The notes under the pieces were generated by a model, which saw only the letters and a program-made list of their open reading frames with translations, ran no database searches and was not told the origin of the DNA. This document shows, piece by piece, positions 20,050 through 31,503 of a DNA stretch of 64,000 bases. Made by a program: the position numbers and the translations under genes. Every line of letters starts with the position of its first letter. Within the stretch, counting starts at the first letter, position 1. Source of the DNA: Diacronema lutheri (taxonomy: Eukaryota > Haptophyta > Pavlovophyceae > Pavlovales > Pavlovaceae); the NCBI GenBank assembly GCA_019448385.1, contig JAGTXO010000015.1, positions 310,001 to 374,000 of the forward strand. The letters are read 5' to 3'.

Positions 20050-23000
20050 ATGAGCGGCGCGCACCTCTCGAAGGACTTCTTCGAGCTGATCAAGAACATC
20101 GGCGAATGCAAGTCGAAGCAGGTGCGCTCTTGGCGTGCCGCGCGCAGGCCAGGTGCGCCCGCGCTCGGCGCTCACGCGCGCGCGAGCGGCGCGCGTCGTG
20201 CGCGCGCCCTGTGATGCGCGCGCGTAGGAGGAGGAGAAGATCGTGAGCAATGAGGTGCTCGCGCTGCGGCAGCGGCTGAGCGAGTCACCGGCCTCGATCG
20301 GCCTCAAGCGCTCCAAGGAGGCCATCGTCCGCGTCATGTACGTCGAGATGCTCGGCCAGTCGGCTGACTTTGGGCACATCCACGCGGTCAACATGACGCA
20401 GCAGACCAACCTGCTGTGCAAGCGGGTGGGCTACCTGGCGTGCTCGCTGTGCCTGCACCCGGAGCACGAGCTGATTACGCTGCTCGTCAACACGATGCGC
20501 CGCGACCTCAAGTCGTCCAACCACCTCGAGGTCTGCGCATCGCTGATCGCCGTCTCGAAGCTCGTCAACCCCGAGATTCTGCCGGCGGTGATCGAGTGCA
20601 TCGCCGAGCTGCTCGAGCACACGCACGAGGTGGTGCGCAAGAAGGCGGTAATGGCGCTCCACCGCCTCCACCTCGTCCAGCCCGGCTGCCTTTCCTCACT
20701 CATCGACAAGCTGCGGCGTGCGCTGTGCGATAAGGACCCGGCGGTGATGGGCGCATCGCTCCACATTCTGCACGCGCTCATCGACGAGACGCCAGCGGCG
20801 TTCAAGGACCTGGTGCCCTCATTCGTCTCGATTCTCAAGCAGATCACCGAGCACCGCCTCCCCTCCTCCTTCGACTATCATCGCATGCCCGCACCTTGGA
20901 TACAGGTCAAGCTGTTGCGCATTCTCGCGAGCCTCGGCGCCGCCGACCAGCGCGCCTCGGAGCACCAGTACGAGGTGCGCGCGTGGCCGTCGGCGGCGGG
21001 GCGGGTCGCGCGGCTGCGCGCGCCATGCGCACACGGGCCGGCTCGCGCCCGCCCGCATCGCGTGCCGCATGGCGGGCAAGCGGCGCGGGCGCGTATTTTC
21101 CCCCCTTACCTGCCACCTTGCTCTCTCATCCGCCGCGCGCACGCCTGCGACGCCTGCGCGCGCTCGTCTCCGCCCTGCGTCGCGCCGCGCAGGTGCTGTA
21201 CGACGTGCTGAAGCGCGCGGACACGGGCATTAATATCGGCTATGCGGTTGTGTACGAGTGCGTGCGCACTGTCACGTCGCTCTATCCAAACGTGCAACTG
21301 CTCGAGACGGCGGCGAACCACATCTCGCGCTTCGTCTCGTCGGACAACCACAACCTCAAGTACCTCGGGATCAAGGCGCTCGCGTCGATCGTGGGCGTCA
21401 ACCAGAAGTACGCGCTCGAGCACCAGATGGTCGTGGTGGAGTGCCTCGAGGTGATCGGCTGTGCGCGGCGCTGCCCGGCGCTGCCCGCGCTGCCCGCGCT
21501 TGCTCCTGCTGCCGCTTGCTCCTGCTGCCGCTTGCTCCTGCTGCCGCTTGCTCCTGCTGCCGCTTGCTACTGCTGCCGCTTGCTCCTGCTGCCGCTTGCT
21601 CCTGCTGCCGCTTGCTCCTGCTGCCGCTTGCTCCTGCTGCCGCTTGCTCCTGCTGCCGCTTGCTCCTGCTGCCGCTTGCTCCTGCTGCCGCTTGCTCCTG
21701 CTGCCGCTTGCTCCTGCTGCCGCTTGCTCCTGCTGCCGCTTGCTCCTGCTGCCGCTTGCTCCTACTGCCGCTTGCTCCTGCTGCCGCTTGCTCCTGCTGC
21801 CGCTTGCTCCTGCTGCCGCTTGCTCCTGCTGCCGCTTGCTCCTGCTGCCAGCCACTCGAAAGACCTCGACGGGCTTCTGCACCTACGGGCTGCAAACTTT
21901 CCGTTCCTCCCCCTACCGTTGGCTACCACTCCTTCCTGCTCGTGGCAGCGAAGGACACACTGACCTGCCGTGTGTGTGTGTGTGTCCCCCCCCCCCCCCT
22001 CCCAATTGAGAATGGTTCCTCCCTGCCCATCTCACACCCGCCCCGGACCTGCCGCCCCTCCCGGACCTGTCCTGCGAGCCGAGCAGGACAATGACGAGAC
22101 GCTGAAGCGCAAGACGCTCGACCTGCTCTTCAAGATGACCAACTCGGCCAACGTCGCCTTCGTCACGGACAAGCTCATCGCGCACCTGCGCGTCACCACC
22201 GACGTCCACTTCCGCACGGAGCTCGCCGAGCGCATCACCCTTCTCGCCGAGCGGTGCGTGACGCGCGGCGCGCCGCGCGCGGCGCGCGGCGTGCGGTGCA
22301 CAACGCGTGGCACGGGGCGCGCGGTGCACAAGCGGTGCGCTGGGATGCGTGGGGGGGGGGGGGGGGGGGGGGTTCGAGGACGGCACCAGGGTGGGCACGA
22401 GCAGCCGTGGCAGTGTGCGAGACGGCGCGCAGCCCTGCCAACCCACAGGCCGCACGTACAGCACACGAAAGCAGCTCCCCGGACCGCAGCTCCCCGGACC
22501 GCGGCTCCCCGGACCGCCGCGCGTGGCCGCCGGCGCGCCGCCCGGTCGCCCGATGCAGCCGCCCACGTGCGCCTGCGCTCACCACGCGCGTGCTCGTGCC
22601 CCTCTCGCCGCTCCCACCTCGCCAGGTACGCGCCCGACAACGCGTGGTTCATCACCACCATGAACGCCGTCTTCGAGCTCGGCGGCGACGTGGTCCAACC
22701 GGAGACGGCGCACAACTTGCTCCGGCTGATCGCGGAGGGCTCGGGCGAGGACGACGAGTCAGACACGCAGCTCCGGCTGCACGCCGTCTCCGCCTACTAC
22801 GGCCTGTTGCAAAAGCCGCACATCCCGGACGTGCTCATGAAGGTGAGCTTCGCGCCGCACCCCGGACGTGCGCCCAGCACCGGAGGCGGGGCGAGGGGGG
22901 TGGTGGGGCGGAGGGGGTGGGCGGCGGAGAAGGGGGAAGAAGGGGGGGGGGGGGGGGGGCGGTCAACGTCTGTACGCCCGAGCGCCCGGCGTGTCGCCTG

Positions 23001-25839
23001 TCGCCTCGGCTGCGCGCGCAGATGCGCCGCGAGCGCTCGCTTTGCCTCTGCTGTTGAACCCAACATGCGCGCCGCCACACGCGCCCGTGCCCTCCGCGCG
23101 TCGCCACGCGCCGCCATGTCGCATAGGTGGTTGCATGGACGTTGGGTGAGTACGGGTACTTATCGGATGAGTTTGGCCTCGAGGCGCTGCTCGAGACCTT
23201 GTGCGACGTGATCGACCGCCAGTTCACAGACGAGGACACACGCTGCTGGCTCATGTCCGCAATCACCAAGCTCGTCGCGCAGATGGGCGCCGTGCCCGAC
23301 GGCGCTGCCGACGTGGCCAAGAAGTACACAGCGTCCAAGTCGGTTCACTTGCAGCAGTGCGCGCGTAGGCAGCGCAACGCGCGTCGCGTGCGCTGCAGCG
23401 CAACCGCCCCTTTGCTTCGCCGCCGCCCCGTCCCATCTCGCGCCAACCACGAGCGCCCGAATTCGATCTCCTATTTTGAAAACTTCCATTTTTAAATAAT
23501 CCGCCGCGCACCAGGTACTGTGTCGAGTTCCTCGCACTCGCGCAGGACCACGCGCTGATGGCGGAGGTCCTGCCCGTCGACGCGTCGTGCGACGACCTCG
23601 AGCTCGACCCGTCGCTTGCCTTCCTCGACGCGTTCGTCGCGCAGGCGCTCGCAAACGGCGCTGCGCCCTACGTGCCGCCCTCCGAGAGGCGGCACGAGCT
23701 GCACGGCGCAGGCGCGGACGGCGGGAGCAGCGGCGGGAACAGCAGCGGCGCGCTGCGCTTCAGCGAGTACGCCGACCCGCAGGAGTCCGTGCGCGCGATC
23801 GGCGGCGTCAATTTTGAATCACTCACACCGCCGGGCGGTGCGGCGGCTGGCTTGTCGACGGGGCTCAACACTGCAGGCATCGCGCAGCGCTGGGGTGCCG
23901 AGGGCTACCGCGAGGCCGGGCCGCCCATTGCGTCCGCCGCGCCGACGCCGCCCGCCACCGCCGCCGCCGCTGCCGCCATGCCCGCCGCGAACGCACCGCC
24001 CGTGCAAATGGCGCCCCGCTCACTGTCGCAGCCCGCACAACAGAGCGAGCGCGAGCGCATGGCTGCCGCCCTCTTCTCCGGCGTGGGCGCGGGTCAGACG
24101 ACGCGAACGGTCTCGGCGTCGCTCGGGCTGGCGGGCGCGGGCGCGGGCGCGCCGCCCGCTGCGGCGGCGGCGGTCGGCGGCGGCGGCGGCGGCGCCGTCG
24201 GCTCGCCCGTCGCCACCGCCGGTGCGAAGCCAGCCCGCGACAAGAAGCCGAAGTCGGCCAAGAAGGGCGCGAACGGCGCGGGTGGCGTCGCCGACGGCGC
24301 GACGGCGGGCGGCACCGCGCCAGCCGCGGGCGCCGGCCTAGGCGACCTGCTCGGCGACCTGCTCGACCTCGATCTTTCCTCTCCGACAGCAGCTCCACCG
24401 ATGGCCGTGGCGCCGGCGTCCGGACCGCCCGGAACGCTTCTGCCAGGCACGCTCGACCTGCTCTCGCTTGGCGGCGGCGGTGGCGCGATGCAGCCGCCCG
24501 CGCAGCCGCTCGACGCGTTGCTCGCGCCGACGAGCGCGCCGGCGCAGCCGAAACCGTCCGTACTCCACGGCGGCGGACCACCGTTCGCGCCGATTGGCGG
24601 GAGCCTGGGCAATCTTGCGGGCCTCGCCGACGCGCTCGGCGGCATGCCCGCGCTCGCGCCGACGCTGCCCACGCCGATGCCGGCGATGCTCGGCGCTGTG
24701 GGCGGCGGCGGTGCAATGCAATCGACGCTCGGCGCCGCCGTGCCCGCCGCGCCCGCCACGCCCGCCGCGCCCGCCGTACACGCGCCGCCCGTTGGCGCCG
24801 GTGCGCGGACTTCGCTTGCGATGGATGGGTGCGTCGATGTGTTGATGGCGCAGCGCCTGCTCGCCGACGCCGTCTCGCTCGAGCTCACGTTCGCGAGCAA
24901 GACGCACTCGTCGCTGCGCAACTTGACGATCAACGTTGAACCACCCGCACAGCTGCGCGTCGCGCTCTCGTGTGCTGCCGTTGGCGCCGATGCGCGCGGG
25001 CACAGGCTCACGGTTCCATTGCTCCACGGCGGGCAGGCCGTTGTCGTCATCGCGCGCTTCGACTGCGCGGACGTGCCGACGCCGCAGATGCGCGTTCCCG
25101 CCTTCGTCTCTTACATGGAGGTGAGCACCCGCCTGGCTCGGAGCGGGTGCGGCGAGGGCCAGCGCGCACGGGGGGTCCGCCTGGCCCTTTGGCGACGTGG
25201 CATGGTTGCTTCGCCTCGTGCACTCCGCGATGTGACCGCCGCTCACTCTCTCTCGACCGCCGCGCGCGCTGCGCCGCCGCGCGTGCCCTGCGTGCGCAGG
25301 ACCAGCTGGGCAAGGTAGAGGGGAGGACGCTCTCTATTCAATTATACCTGTCGACAGAGCACGTCCTCCGGCCAAAGCCAGTCTCGACCGCGCAGTTTGG
25401 CGAGCTGTGGGGCGCGCACCCGAGCCAGCGCAAGTTCACCGTCGCAACCAAGACCATCGCCACGCCGCAGGCGTGCATGCAGGCGCGCGCGCGCGCGCGC
25501 GCGCTCACGCCGCTGACGCGCGCCGCCGTCGCGTCCGCGGCGCTCCCCGTGGCGTGCGCGGCCCGCACGCGCGGCGTGCACCCGCTGACGCGCGCCGGCG
25601 CGCGGGCGTGCGGCGCGGCGGGCCAGGTGATGGAGGAGCGGCTGCACTTTGCGCCCGTGCAAGTGATTGGGACCGAATGCATCATGTGCTCGGCGGTGAT
25701 CGGCGTTGGCGCGACCGTGCTCGTGCACGCGAAGGTCGGGCTGATGAACGGCTCGGCGGTCGAGGTGACCGTGCGCACGAAGGACAATCGGATGGGCGAG
25801 GGCGTGCAGAGGTTATGCACGCAGGTTCTCGCGTCCTGA
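20050..25839 (+). CDS. AP4E1: AP-4 complex subunit epsilon, nine exons
   Basis: Large subunit of the AP-4 adaptor that packs cargo at the trans-Golgi network. Exons: 20050-20121, 20228-20974, 21193-21450, 22087-22253, 22626-22842, 23127-23356, 23515-25120, 25300-25470, 25627-25839, about 1226 residues. The HEAT-repeat trunk matches epsilon closely: [18 protein letters not shown] at the start, [63 protein letters not shown] and [18 protein letters not shown]. The YDYHxMPAPxIQ block favours epsilon over AP-1 gamma. The C-terminal hinge is long, rich in Ala, Pro and Gly, followed by an ear-like domain ([16 protein letters not shown]). Intron 3 carries a minisatellite. The last intron is GC-AG, 156 nt, in frame and stop-free, so retention would still give protein. 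Confidence 0.9.
21499..21849. repeat. 16-bp minisatellite, about 22 copies, in AP4E intron 3
   Basis: Unit cttgctcctgctgccg repeated head to tail with rare single-base changes (tac for tcc, twice). It fills most of the intron between exons 3 and 4 (21451-22086). Because 16 is not a multiple of three, three units make a 48-bp frame cycle without a stop, giving long false ORFs rich in Leu, Ala and Cys on one strand and Gln, Gly and Arg on the other. Confidence 0.97.
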
Positions 25840-25883
25840 CCGTGAGTCGGACTGCGAGTCAACTAGGCATACTGTTGTACAAC

Positions 25884-25973
25884 ATTTATGCTTACGAAAA
25901 AAAAAAGGCCCCGTGCGCGCCCCTCCTGCTGACCCGCCTGTAAGCGTCGTTAGTATTTATGCTTACGACGCTT
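25884..25973. other. Repeat and stem-loop region 3' of AP4E
   Basis: The 14-mer atttatgcttacga occurs at 25884-25897 and 25955-25968. The second copy is part of an inverted repeat, aagcgtcgt (25942-25950) with acgacgctt (25965-25973). An A run (about 25896-25907) lies between. This AT-rich zone begins about 45 bp after the AP-4 stop and ends about 110 bp before the sugar porter start, so a 3'-end signal plus promoter is the simplest reading. Confidence 0.6.
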
Positions 25974-26085
25974 CTGGGCCGTACCATATTGCAGGTTGTC
26001 TTAAAACTTGTAGGCGTATCGGTCACGGATCAGGGCGGGAGTTACGCCGTTCGGAGAGGGCCGCCGACGCGGCGCGCACTGCGCG

Positions 26086-27666
26086 ATGCGGATCTCGCAG
26101 CCGGCGACCACGTTCGGCGCCTCGCCGGCGCCGTGCTCGGCACCTGGTTGCTCGCCGGCCCCCGCTTTTGCCGACATCAACGCCTTGTTCCTGCTCTACG
26201 CGTGCGCCGCACTCGGCGCCTCGGGCCTCGTCTTTGGGTACGACATTGGCGTGATCAGCGGCGCGCTGCCGCTGGTGCGCGAGGCGTTCGCATTCGACAC
26301 TTTTGAGACAGGGCTCTTTGTTGCGCTACCTGGTCTCGGTGCTGCGCTCGGCGGGCCCTTCGCTGGCCTGATGTGCGACGCGCTCGGGCGGAAGCGGACG
26401 GTCTTCGCGCAAAACGCGCTCGTCTCGGCCGGCGTGCTTCTCATCTCGCTCGCGCAGCGCCACTGGCACTTGTACGTTGGCCGATTTGTGATGGGCATTG
26501 GCGGCTCGTTCGCCGCAGTCGCCTCGCTCGCCTACTTGTGCGAGCTCGCGCCGCTGAGCGCGCGCGGGCTCGTGACGAGCGTCTTTGAGCTGCTCGTCGT
26601 TCTCGGCATGCTGTGCGCGTGGGTCGCGGATTGGGCGTTGCTCGACTCGCTCGGGTGGCGGGCCATGTTTGCGCTCGTGCTTGTGGTCGTCGCTGCACAG
26701 ATCCTCGCTGTCCTGCCCCTCGCCGAGAGCGCGAGCTGGCTGCTTGTGCACGGCGAGCGCGACGAGTGCGTGCGCGCCATTCGCCGCGTCTACACGAGCG
26801 CCGAGGCCGCCGCGCGCGAGGTGGAGCGTCTTGAGGCGGAGCTCGCGCAGCTGCGCGCGCACGCGGCGGTGCCCGGCGCGCGCGCGTCGGACGCGCTGCG
26901 CGAGTGGCGCTGCCCGCTCGCACTTGGTCTGCTGCTCGGTGTGTGCATGTTCCTGTCGGGCGGCGTCGCGCTGCGCACGTACGCTGTCGAGGTCTTTCGC
27001 GCGGCCGGGCTGTCGGCCGAGCACGCGGGCCGGCTGCTCGTGTGTCTGGGCGTGGTCAAGGTTGTGTGCACTGCCCTCGCGATCGCGCTTGTCGACACTG
27101 TCGGCCGCCGGCCGCTGCTGCTCACCGGCGTTGCGCTGATGACCGCCGGGTTCGCGACGCTCGCCGCGAGCGGCGCGGCGCTCGCCGCCGGCCGTCGCGA
27201 CGCGGACGGGCTCGGCGCGCTCTTCGGCTCGGCGCTGGTGATTTCGGGCTATTCGTACAGCTTCGGCCCGCTCACGTGGCTCCTCTGGGCCGAGCTTTTC
27301 CCGACCGCGCTACGCGGCAAGGCGATCGGCATTTTAAATACGGCGAGTTGGATCTTTGGCACGGCGGCAAACTTTGTCTTCGCGCCGCTGCAGGAGCGGA
27401 TTGGCAGTGCGCGCCTCTTCTGCGCGTTCGCCGTGATCAACTGCGCCTCATTTGGCCTGCTCGCCGCTGCCGTCGTCGAGAGCTCCGCCAAGTTCCCCGA
27501 GCAAGTGCGCGAGGAGCTTGAGGCGATGGCGCAGCGCGGCGTGCGCGCGCTCAACTGCCGCTCGCCGGCGGACGCGTCGCGCGGCGCGTGCATAGGCGAG
27601 CCGGGGCGTGCGCACCACGCGGATGCCATGCCTTTGGCCGAAAGCCGTGCTGCGCGCATGCACTGA
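26086..27666 (+). CDS. Sugar porter of the major facilitator superfamily
   Basis: Single exon, 526 residues, 12 membrane segments. It likely moves hexose, polyol or a similar small solute with protons across the plasma or plastid membrane. Signature motifs: GYDIGVISGAL in TM1, DALGRKRT between TM2 and TM3, ELAPLSARGLVTS after TM4, LAESASWLLVHG after TM6 (a variant of PESPRWL), DTVGRRPLLL between TM8 and TM9, and SYSFGPLTWLLWAELFPTALRGKA (shown here as two pieces, SFGPLTWLLWAELFP then TALRGKA) around TM10. The TM7 motif usually QQ(x)SG(x)N is changed to FLSGGVALRTYA, so substrate may be unusual. The C-terminal tail of about 60 residues is hydrophilic. It ends 69 bp before the stop of the convergent glucanase. 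Confidence 0.9.
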   Translation: MRISQPATTFGASPAPCSAPGCSPAPAFADINALFLLYACAALGASGLVFGYDIGVISGALPLVREAFAFDTFETGLFVALPGLGAALGGPFAGLMCDALGRKRTVFAQNALVSAGVLLISLAQRHWHLYVGRFVMGIGGSFAAVASLAYLCELAPLSARGLVTSVFELLVVLGMLCAWVADWALLDSLGWRAMFALVLVVVAAQILAVLPLAESASWLLVHGERDECVRAIRRVYTSAEAAAREVERLEAELAQLRAHAAVPGARASDALREWRCPLALGLLLGVCMFLSGGVALRTYAVEVFRAAGLSAEHAGRLLVCLGVVKVVCTALAIALVDTVGRRPLLLTGVALMTAGFATLAASGAALAAGRRDADGLGALFGSALVISGYSYSFGPLTWLLWAELFPTALRGKAIGILNTASWIFGTAANFVFAPLQERIGSARLFCAFAVINCASFGLLAAAVVESSAKFPEQVREELEAMAQRGVRALNCRSPADASRGACIGEPGRAHHADAMPLAESRAARMH

Positions 27667-27735
27667 CCAGTTTTGTGGGCGGTTGTTCGAAAAGGTCGCT
27701 GAATCAGTAAAAACTAGGAAGGGGGACAGGCATCG

Positions 27736-30700
27736 TCATTGGACCCGCATGTGTGGTGCGCAGAGCGGCTCCTCGAGTGCGTCTGCGTCTTCGCGAGCTT
27801 CCGCGCGCGCGCGTACTCTCCGCGCGACTGCCCAGCCGGACGCGACGACGAGCGCGAGCGCGGCGAGCGCGGCGCCGCCCCAGTCGAGTGCGCCCGTCGC
27901 CGACGCGCGGGCCGAGACTGCGGCAGTTCGGCCGCCCGACGCGCCGTCGTGCGCCGCGTCGGACGCTGGTGGGTGCGCGCGGTGAAACACGCGACGAGGC
28001 GACGGGCTGGGCGGGGGCGAGGGCGGCGGACGCGGCGGGACGGGAGGAGGCAGCGGCGGCGACGGCGAGCTGGGCGGACTCGGAGGTCGCGGGCTCGGCG
28101 ACGGCGGCGGGCATGGCGGCGGTGGGCGTGGCGGGTGCGGGCTCGACGACGGCGGCGGGCTCGGCTGTGGCGGGCGCGGCGGCGGCGGCGGGCTGGGCGG
28201 AGGCGGCGGCTTCGGTGGAGGCGGCGGGCTCGGCGGCGGCGGGCCGGGCGAGGGCAGCGGCCGCGGTGGCGGCGAGCGCGGCGGGCCAAACGCCGGCGGG
28301 GGCACCTCGAGCGCCACCTCTGCCGTCGGGTCCTCTGCCAGCACCGCGCGCGCGCCGCTGAGGTCGTCGCGCGCCGGCGGCCACGGCACGGGTGTCTGCG
28401 CGCCGCCTTCGGCCAGCCCGGGCCGTGTCGCCGCCCAGTAGAGCGCGGCGGTGCGGCTGACGCCGAGCATGCCGACGGCGGCCGCGCCAAACGCCGCGGC
28501 AGGCATCGCCACCATCTCATCCCATGCGCCCACTGGGTCGACGACGCCGCGCTCGGCGGCAACGAGCGGTGCCCAGCCATTCACGACGCACGCGTCGCCC
28601 ATCGCCTCGCACGAGCTCGCGGCGGCGGGGTGTGCGCGCGCGACCCAGCGCGGCTGAAGAAGCAACTCGGCAGCGGGCGAGAGCGGAGCAACATGCTGCG
28701 CATGGACGATGGCCGCCTCGCGCCCGTACCGACACGCGCTCGACACGCGCAGCTGCGCGACGGTGCCCGCGAGTTGCGCGCCGGCGGCGAAGGGCGCTGG
28801 GTAGATTGAGCCAGCGCCGCCATCGCCCACGTGCCAGTAAGCGTGCGCCGACGCGAGCTCCGACGCGAGCGCGAGCGATGCGGCGGTAAGCAGCTCCGAA
28901 GCGTTGTATGCGTCGCCTGCACGGACACGGTGTGCGGCGCAGAGGTGGCGCAAGGGCGGCGAGCCAAAGCGCGCGCAGTGGGCTCGCTGCCTGCCGCGCG
29001 CCGCATGCCAGCGGGTGGCACCGTGTATGCACAGCTGGCCCGCGCTCGTACCAAGGAGCTGGAAGGCGGAATAGGCAAAGACCGCTTCCGAGACGCTCTC
29101 CTGCACACGCCCGTCGCGCGCTGGCCGGCCGCCATCGATGCCAAGCCCCGACGACCAGGAGAGACCGGTGAACCAGTCCTGCTCGACGTGGCGGCGGGCG
29201 GCACACGCGACGGGTCGGGCGCACGGCGCAACGCGCGCAACATTGCACAAAAGGCGGCAGTGGCGCGCGCGGCCGCGCAGCGCTGAACACCTTGTGCCGC
29301 CACGGCGTGAAGTATGCGTCCGCGTCCGACGCGCCCGCCGCGTCACGCGCGAGGAGCAGCGCGCCCTCGCGGATTGTCTGGTTTGCCGCCCACGTGGGCA
29401 GGAGCCGCGCGACGACAGCTGCGGCGTACGCGAGGTGGCCAAAATCGGCGAGATGGCGGTCGTAACTTGCCGAGCCGCCCTCCACGACGCCGCTTGAAAG
29501 CGACGGGCAGCGCGCGGCCGGGCCGACATGCTGCCCGCCGCACGCGATCAGCCCGCCCCAGGTGCTGTCGTAAAGTGTGAGGCGAGGAGCGCCCTCGCGC
29601 TCGCCCGCTGCGCCACCACCGCTGCCGCCGCCGCCGCCGCCGCCGCCACCGCCGCCGCCACCGCCGCCCGTCAACCAGCGCTCTACAGCCGGCGCCATCC
29701 GCGTGGCGACGCGCTCTGCCAGCTCGCCCTCGCCCACCTCCGCCGCAATCAGCGCAACCGCAGCGAGGCGCGAGAGCGAGCGAGCGGCGCGCGTGAGGCC
29801 GCTGTATTCAAGCTGCACCAGCGGCGCGCTATCCGCCGCATCTGCACGCGCAGCCGCACGCACCACCGTCTCGTGCTCGCTCGACGCGACGGTGCGGTAC
29901 GCGCGCCACGCCGGCCGCGGCACCGGCATGCGCGTGAGCCAGACCGCACGCCCAGTCGACCACGCGAGATGAGCGGGGCGCGCGCCGCCTCCGCCGGCGC
30001 GCGCCGCGTCCGGCATGCCGCCCTCCTCCGCGCCGCCGCCGCTCGGCCGCGCGGGCGCGGGCGCCAGCGTGAGCATGGCCAACCGCGTGACGCCCATTGG
30101 CGACACGGAGAAGCTTTCGCCGGGCACGGCCTCGAGAAGACCTCCGCGCGCGTGTCCGTGCGCGCTCGCGTCCGCGCCGGCGCCCAGCTTCGGGCCAGCG
30201 GTCGGGCCGGCGCGCTGAGCATGCGGCAGATGGTGCGGCAACAGCGCGAGGAGAAGTCTGGCGCGCGGCGCCGGCGGCGCTGCGCTTGCGAAGAGCAAGT
30301 CCGGCACCGGCGCGTCCGGACCGGCGCCCACTGCGAGCGGGGCCGTTGGAGGCCTGTCGCCAAACGCGCGCACGTGCCACGTGACGACGAGCGCGCCGTC
30401 GCCACCGTCCGCGCTCGGGACGCGCGACGCGTTCAGCGCGCGCCCTCCAAGCGACGCGGCGACCGCCCCCACCGCCGGCGCCGACGTCGCGCGGCGCGTG
30501 CGCGCGGCGCGCACGCTCGCGCCGACTGGAAAGTGGCGCGCGTGCGCGTCGAGCACGCGGCGAAAGCGGTCGACGGTGGGCCCGGCGGGCTGGGCGGCGG
30601 CGCAGTGGAACGGCGAGCGGCCAAACGTGCAGTTGTTCGACATGGCGGCGCGCAGCGCACCCGTGTATGCGCCCGTGCCGACGAGCTCGGTCGACGCGCC

Positions 30701-31405
30701 GCTTGACGAGCACGAGAGCTCGACGGGCGACTCGGCGTACAGCACCCAGCTCTCGTCCGATTCGACAAAGACGAGCTCGAAGACCGAGCCGGTCGCGCGG
30801 CCCGCACACGGCGTGCGGTACCCGTCGACGACGAGCCCGACCATTGGATCGAGCTGCTGGCTCGCCGAGAAGACGATCGTCGCGCGCGCGTACAACGCCG
30901 TCAGATACGGCGAGCCGCGCGCAAGCGGCACGGTGAGTGCGGGCGCGTCGGCAGCGGCGGCGTTGAGCGACCAGCCAAGCGAGACGACCATCGCGTCGTG
31001 CGCGACGACGCGATGCCCGCCGAGCGCCTCGCGCGCGCCGAGGAAGATGTTGAGTACGATCGGGTCGAAGGAGACCGCCACCTCGTCCGCGCTGGCCGGC
31101 TGCGCAAAAGGCAGCGCTGCGTGGAGGCCGGCATTGGCTGCCCAGACGATGTACGGCGAAACAAGCACGCTGGCGTCACTCCCCGTCCCTTCTGCCGCCA
31201 GTGCCAGGTTGATCCACCACGCGCCCGTCGGAAAGGGCCGGCGGACGTGCGCGCCCCAGCGGTCGGATGACGGCGCCTGTTCGCCCACGCGCTCAACGGC
31301 GTCGATACCAACATCGCGCGGGTCAACGCGCGAGAAGGGCGCGTTGCCGTACGAGACGCTCGCCGCGGCGCGCGAGAGCGCGAGCAGCGCCACGCACAGC
31401 CTCAT
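27736..31405 (-). CDS. GH81 endo-1,3-beta-glucanase with proline-rich stalk and membrane anchor
   Basis: Predicted secreted enzyme cutting beta-1,3-glucan (laminarin, chrysolaminarin or callose type). Exons 31405-29291, 29178-29052 and 28916-27736 join in phase, about 1140 residues. A signal peptide MRLCVALLALSRAAAS opens it. GH81 marks: YDRHLADFGHLAYAAAVVA, DWFTGLSWSSGLGIDGG and GRVQESVSEAVFAYSAFQLL; the Asp of the DWF block and the two Glu of QESVSE fit the known catalytic set. After the domain (about residue 960) comes a Pro/Ser-rich stretch like extensin stalks (28020-28290), then one membrane helix WGGAALAALALVVASGWAV and a short basic tail. That is type I topology with the enzyme outside. 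Exon 1 holds a poly-Gly loop. Divergent from the FAD oxidoreductase by 98 bp. Confidence 0.88.
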
Positions 31406-31503
31406 GCCCGGCCGTGCCGCAATGACGTTACACTTTTTGATTTTGTTTGGTAAGCTCGCTCGTCAGTCACGCTGCGCACAACTCGCGCAATTTTCGCCGC
31501 GCC

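Noticed and set aside
21106-21895. Gln-rich or Leu-rich ORFs in the AP-4 intron
   Set aside because: Product of the 16-bp minisatellite; they cross the splice sites of AP-4 exons.
26326-27024. 232-codon antisense ORF within the sugar porter
   Set aside because: No recognisable protein; the sense strand has all porter motifs.
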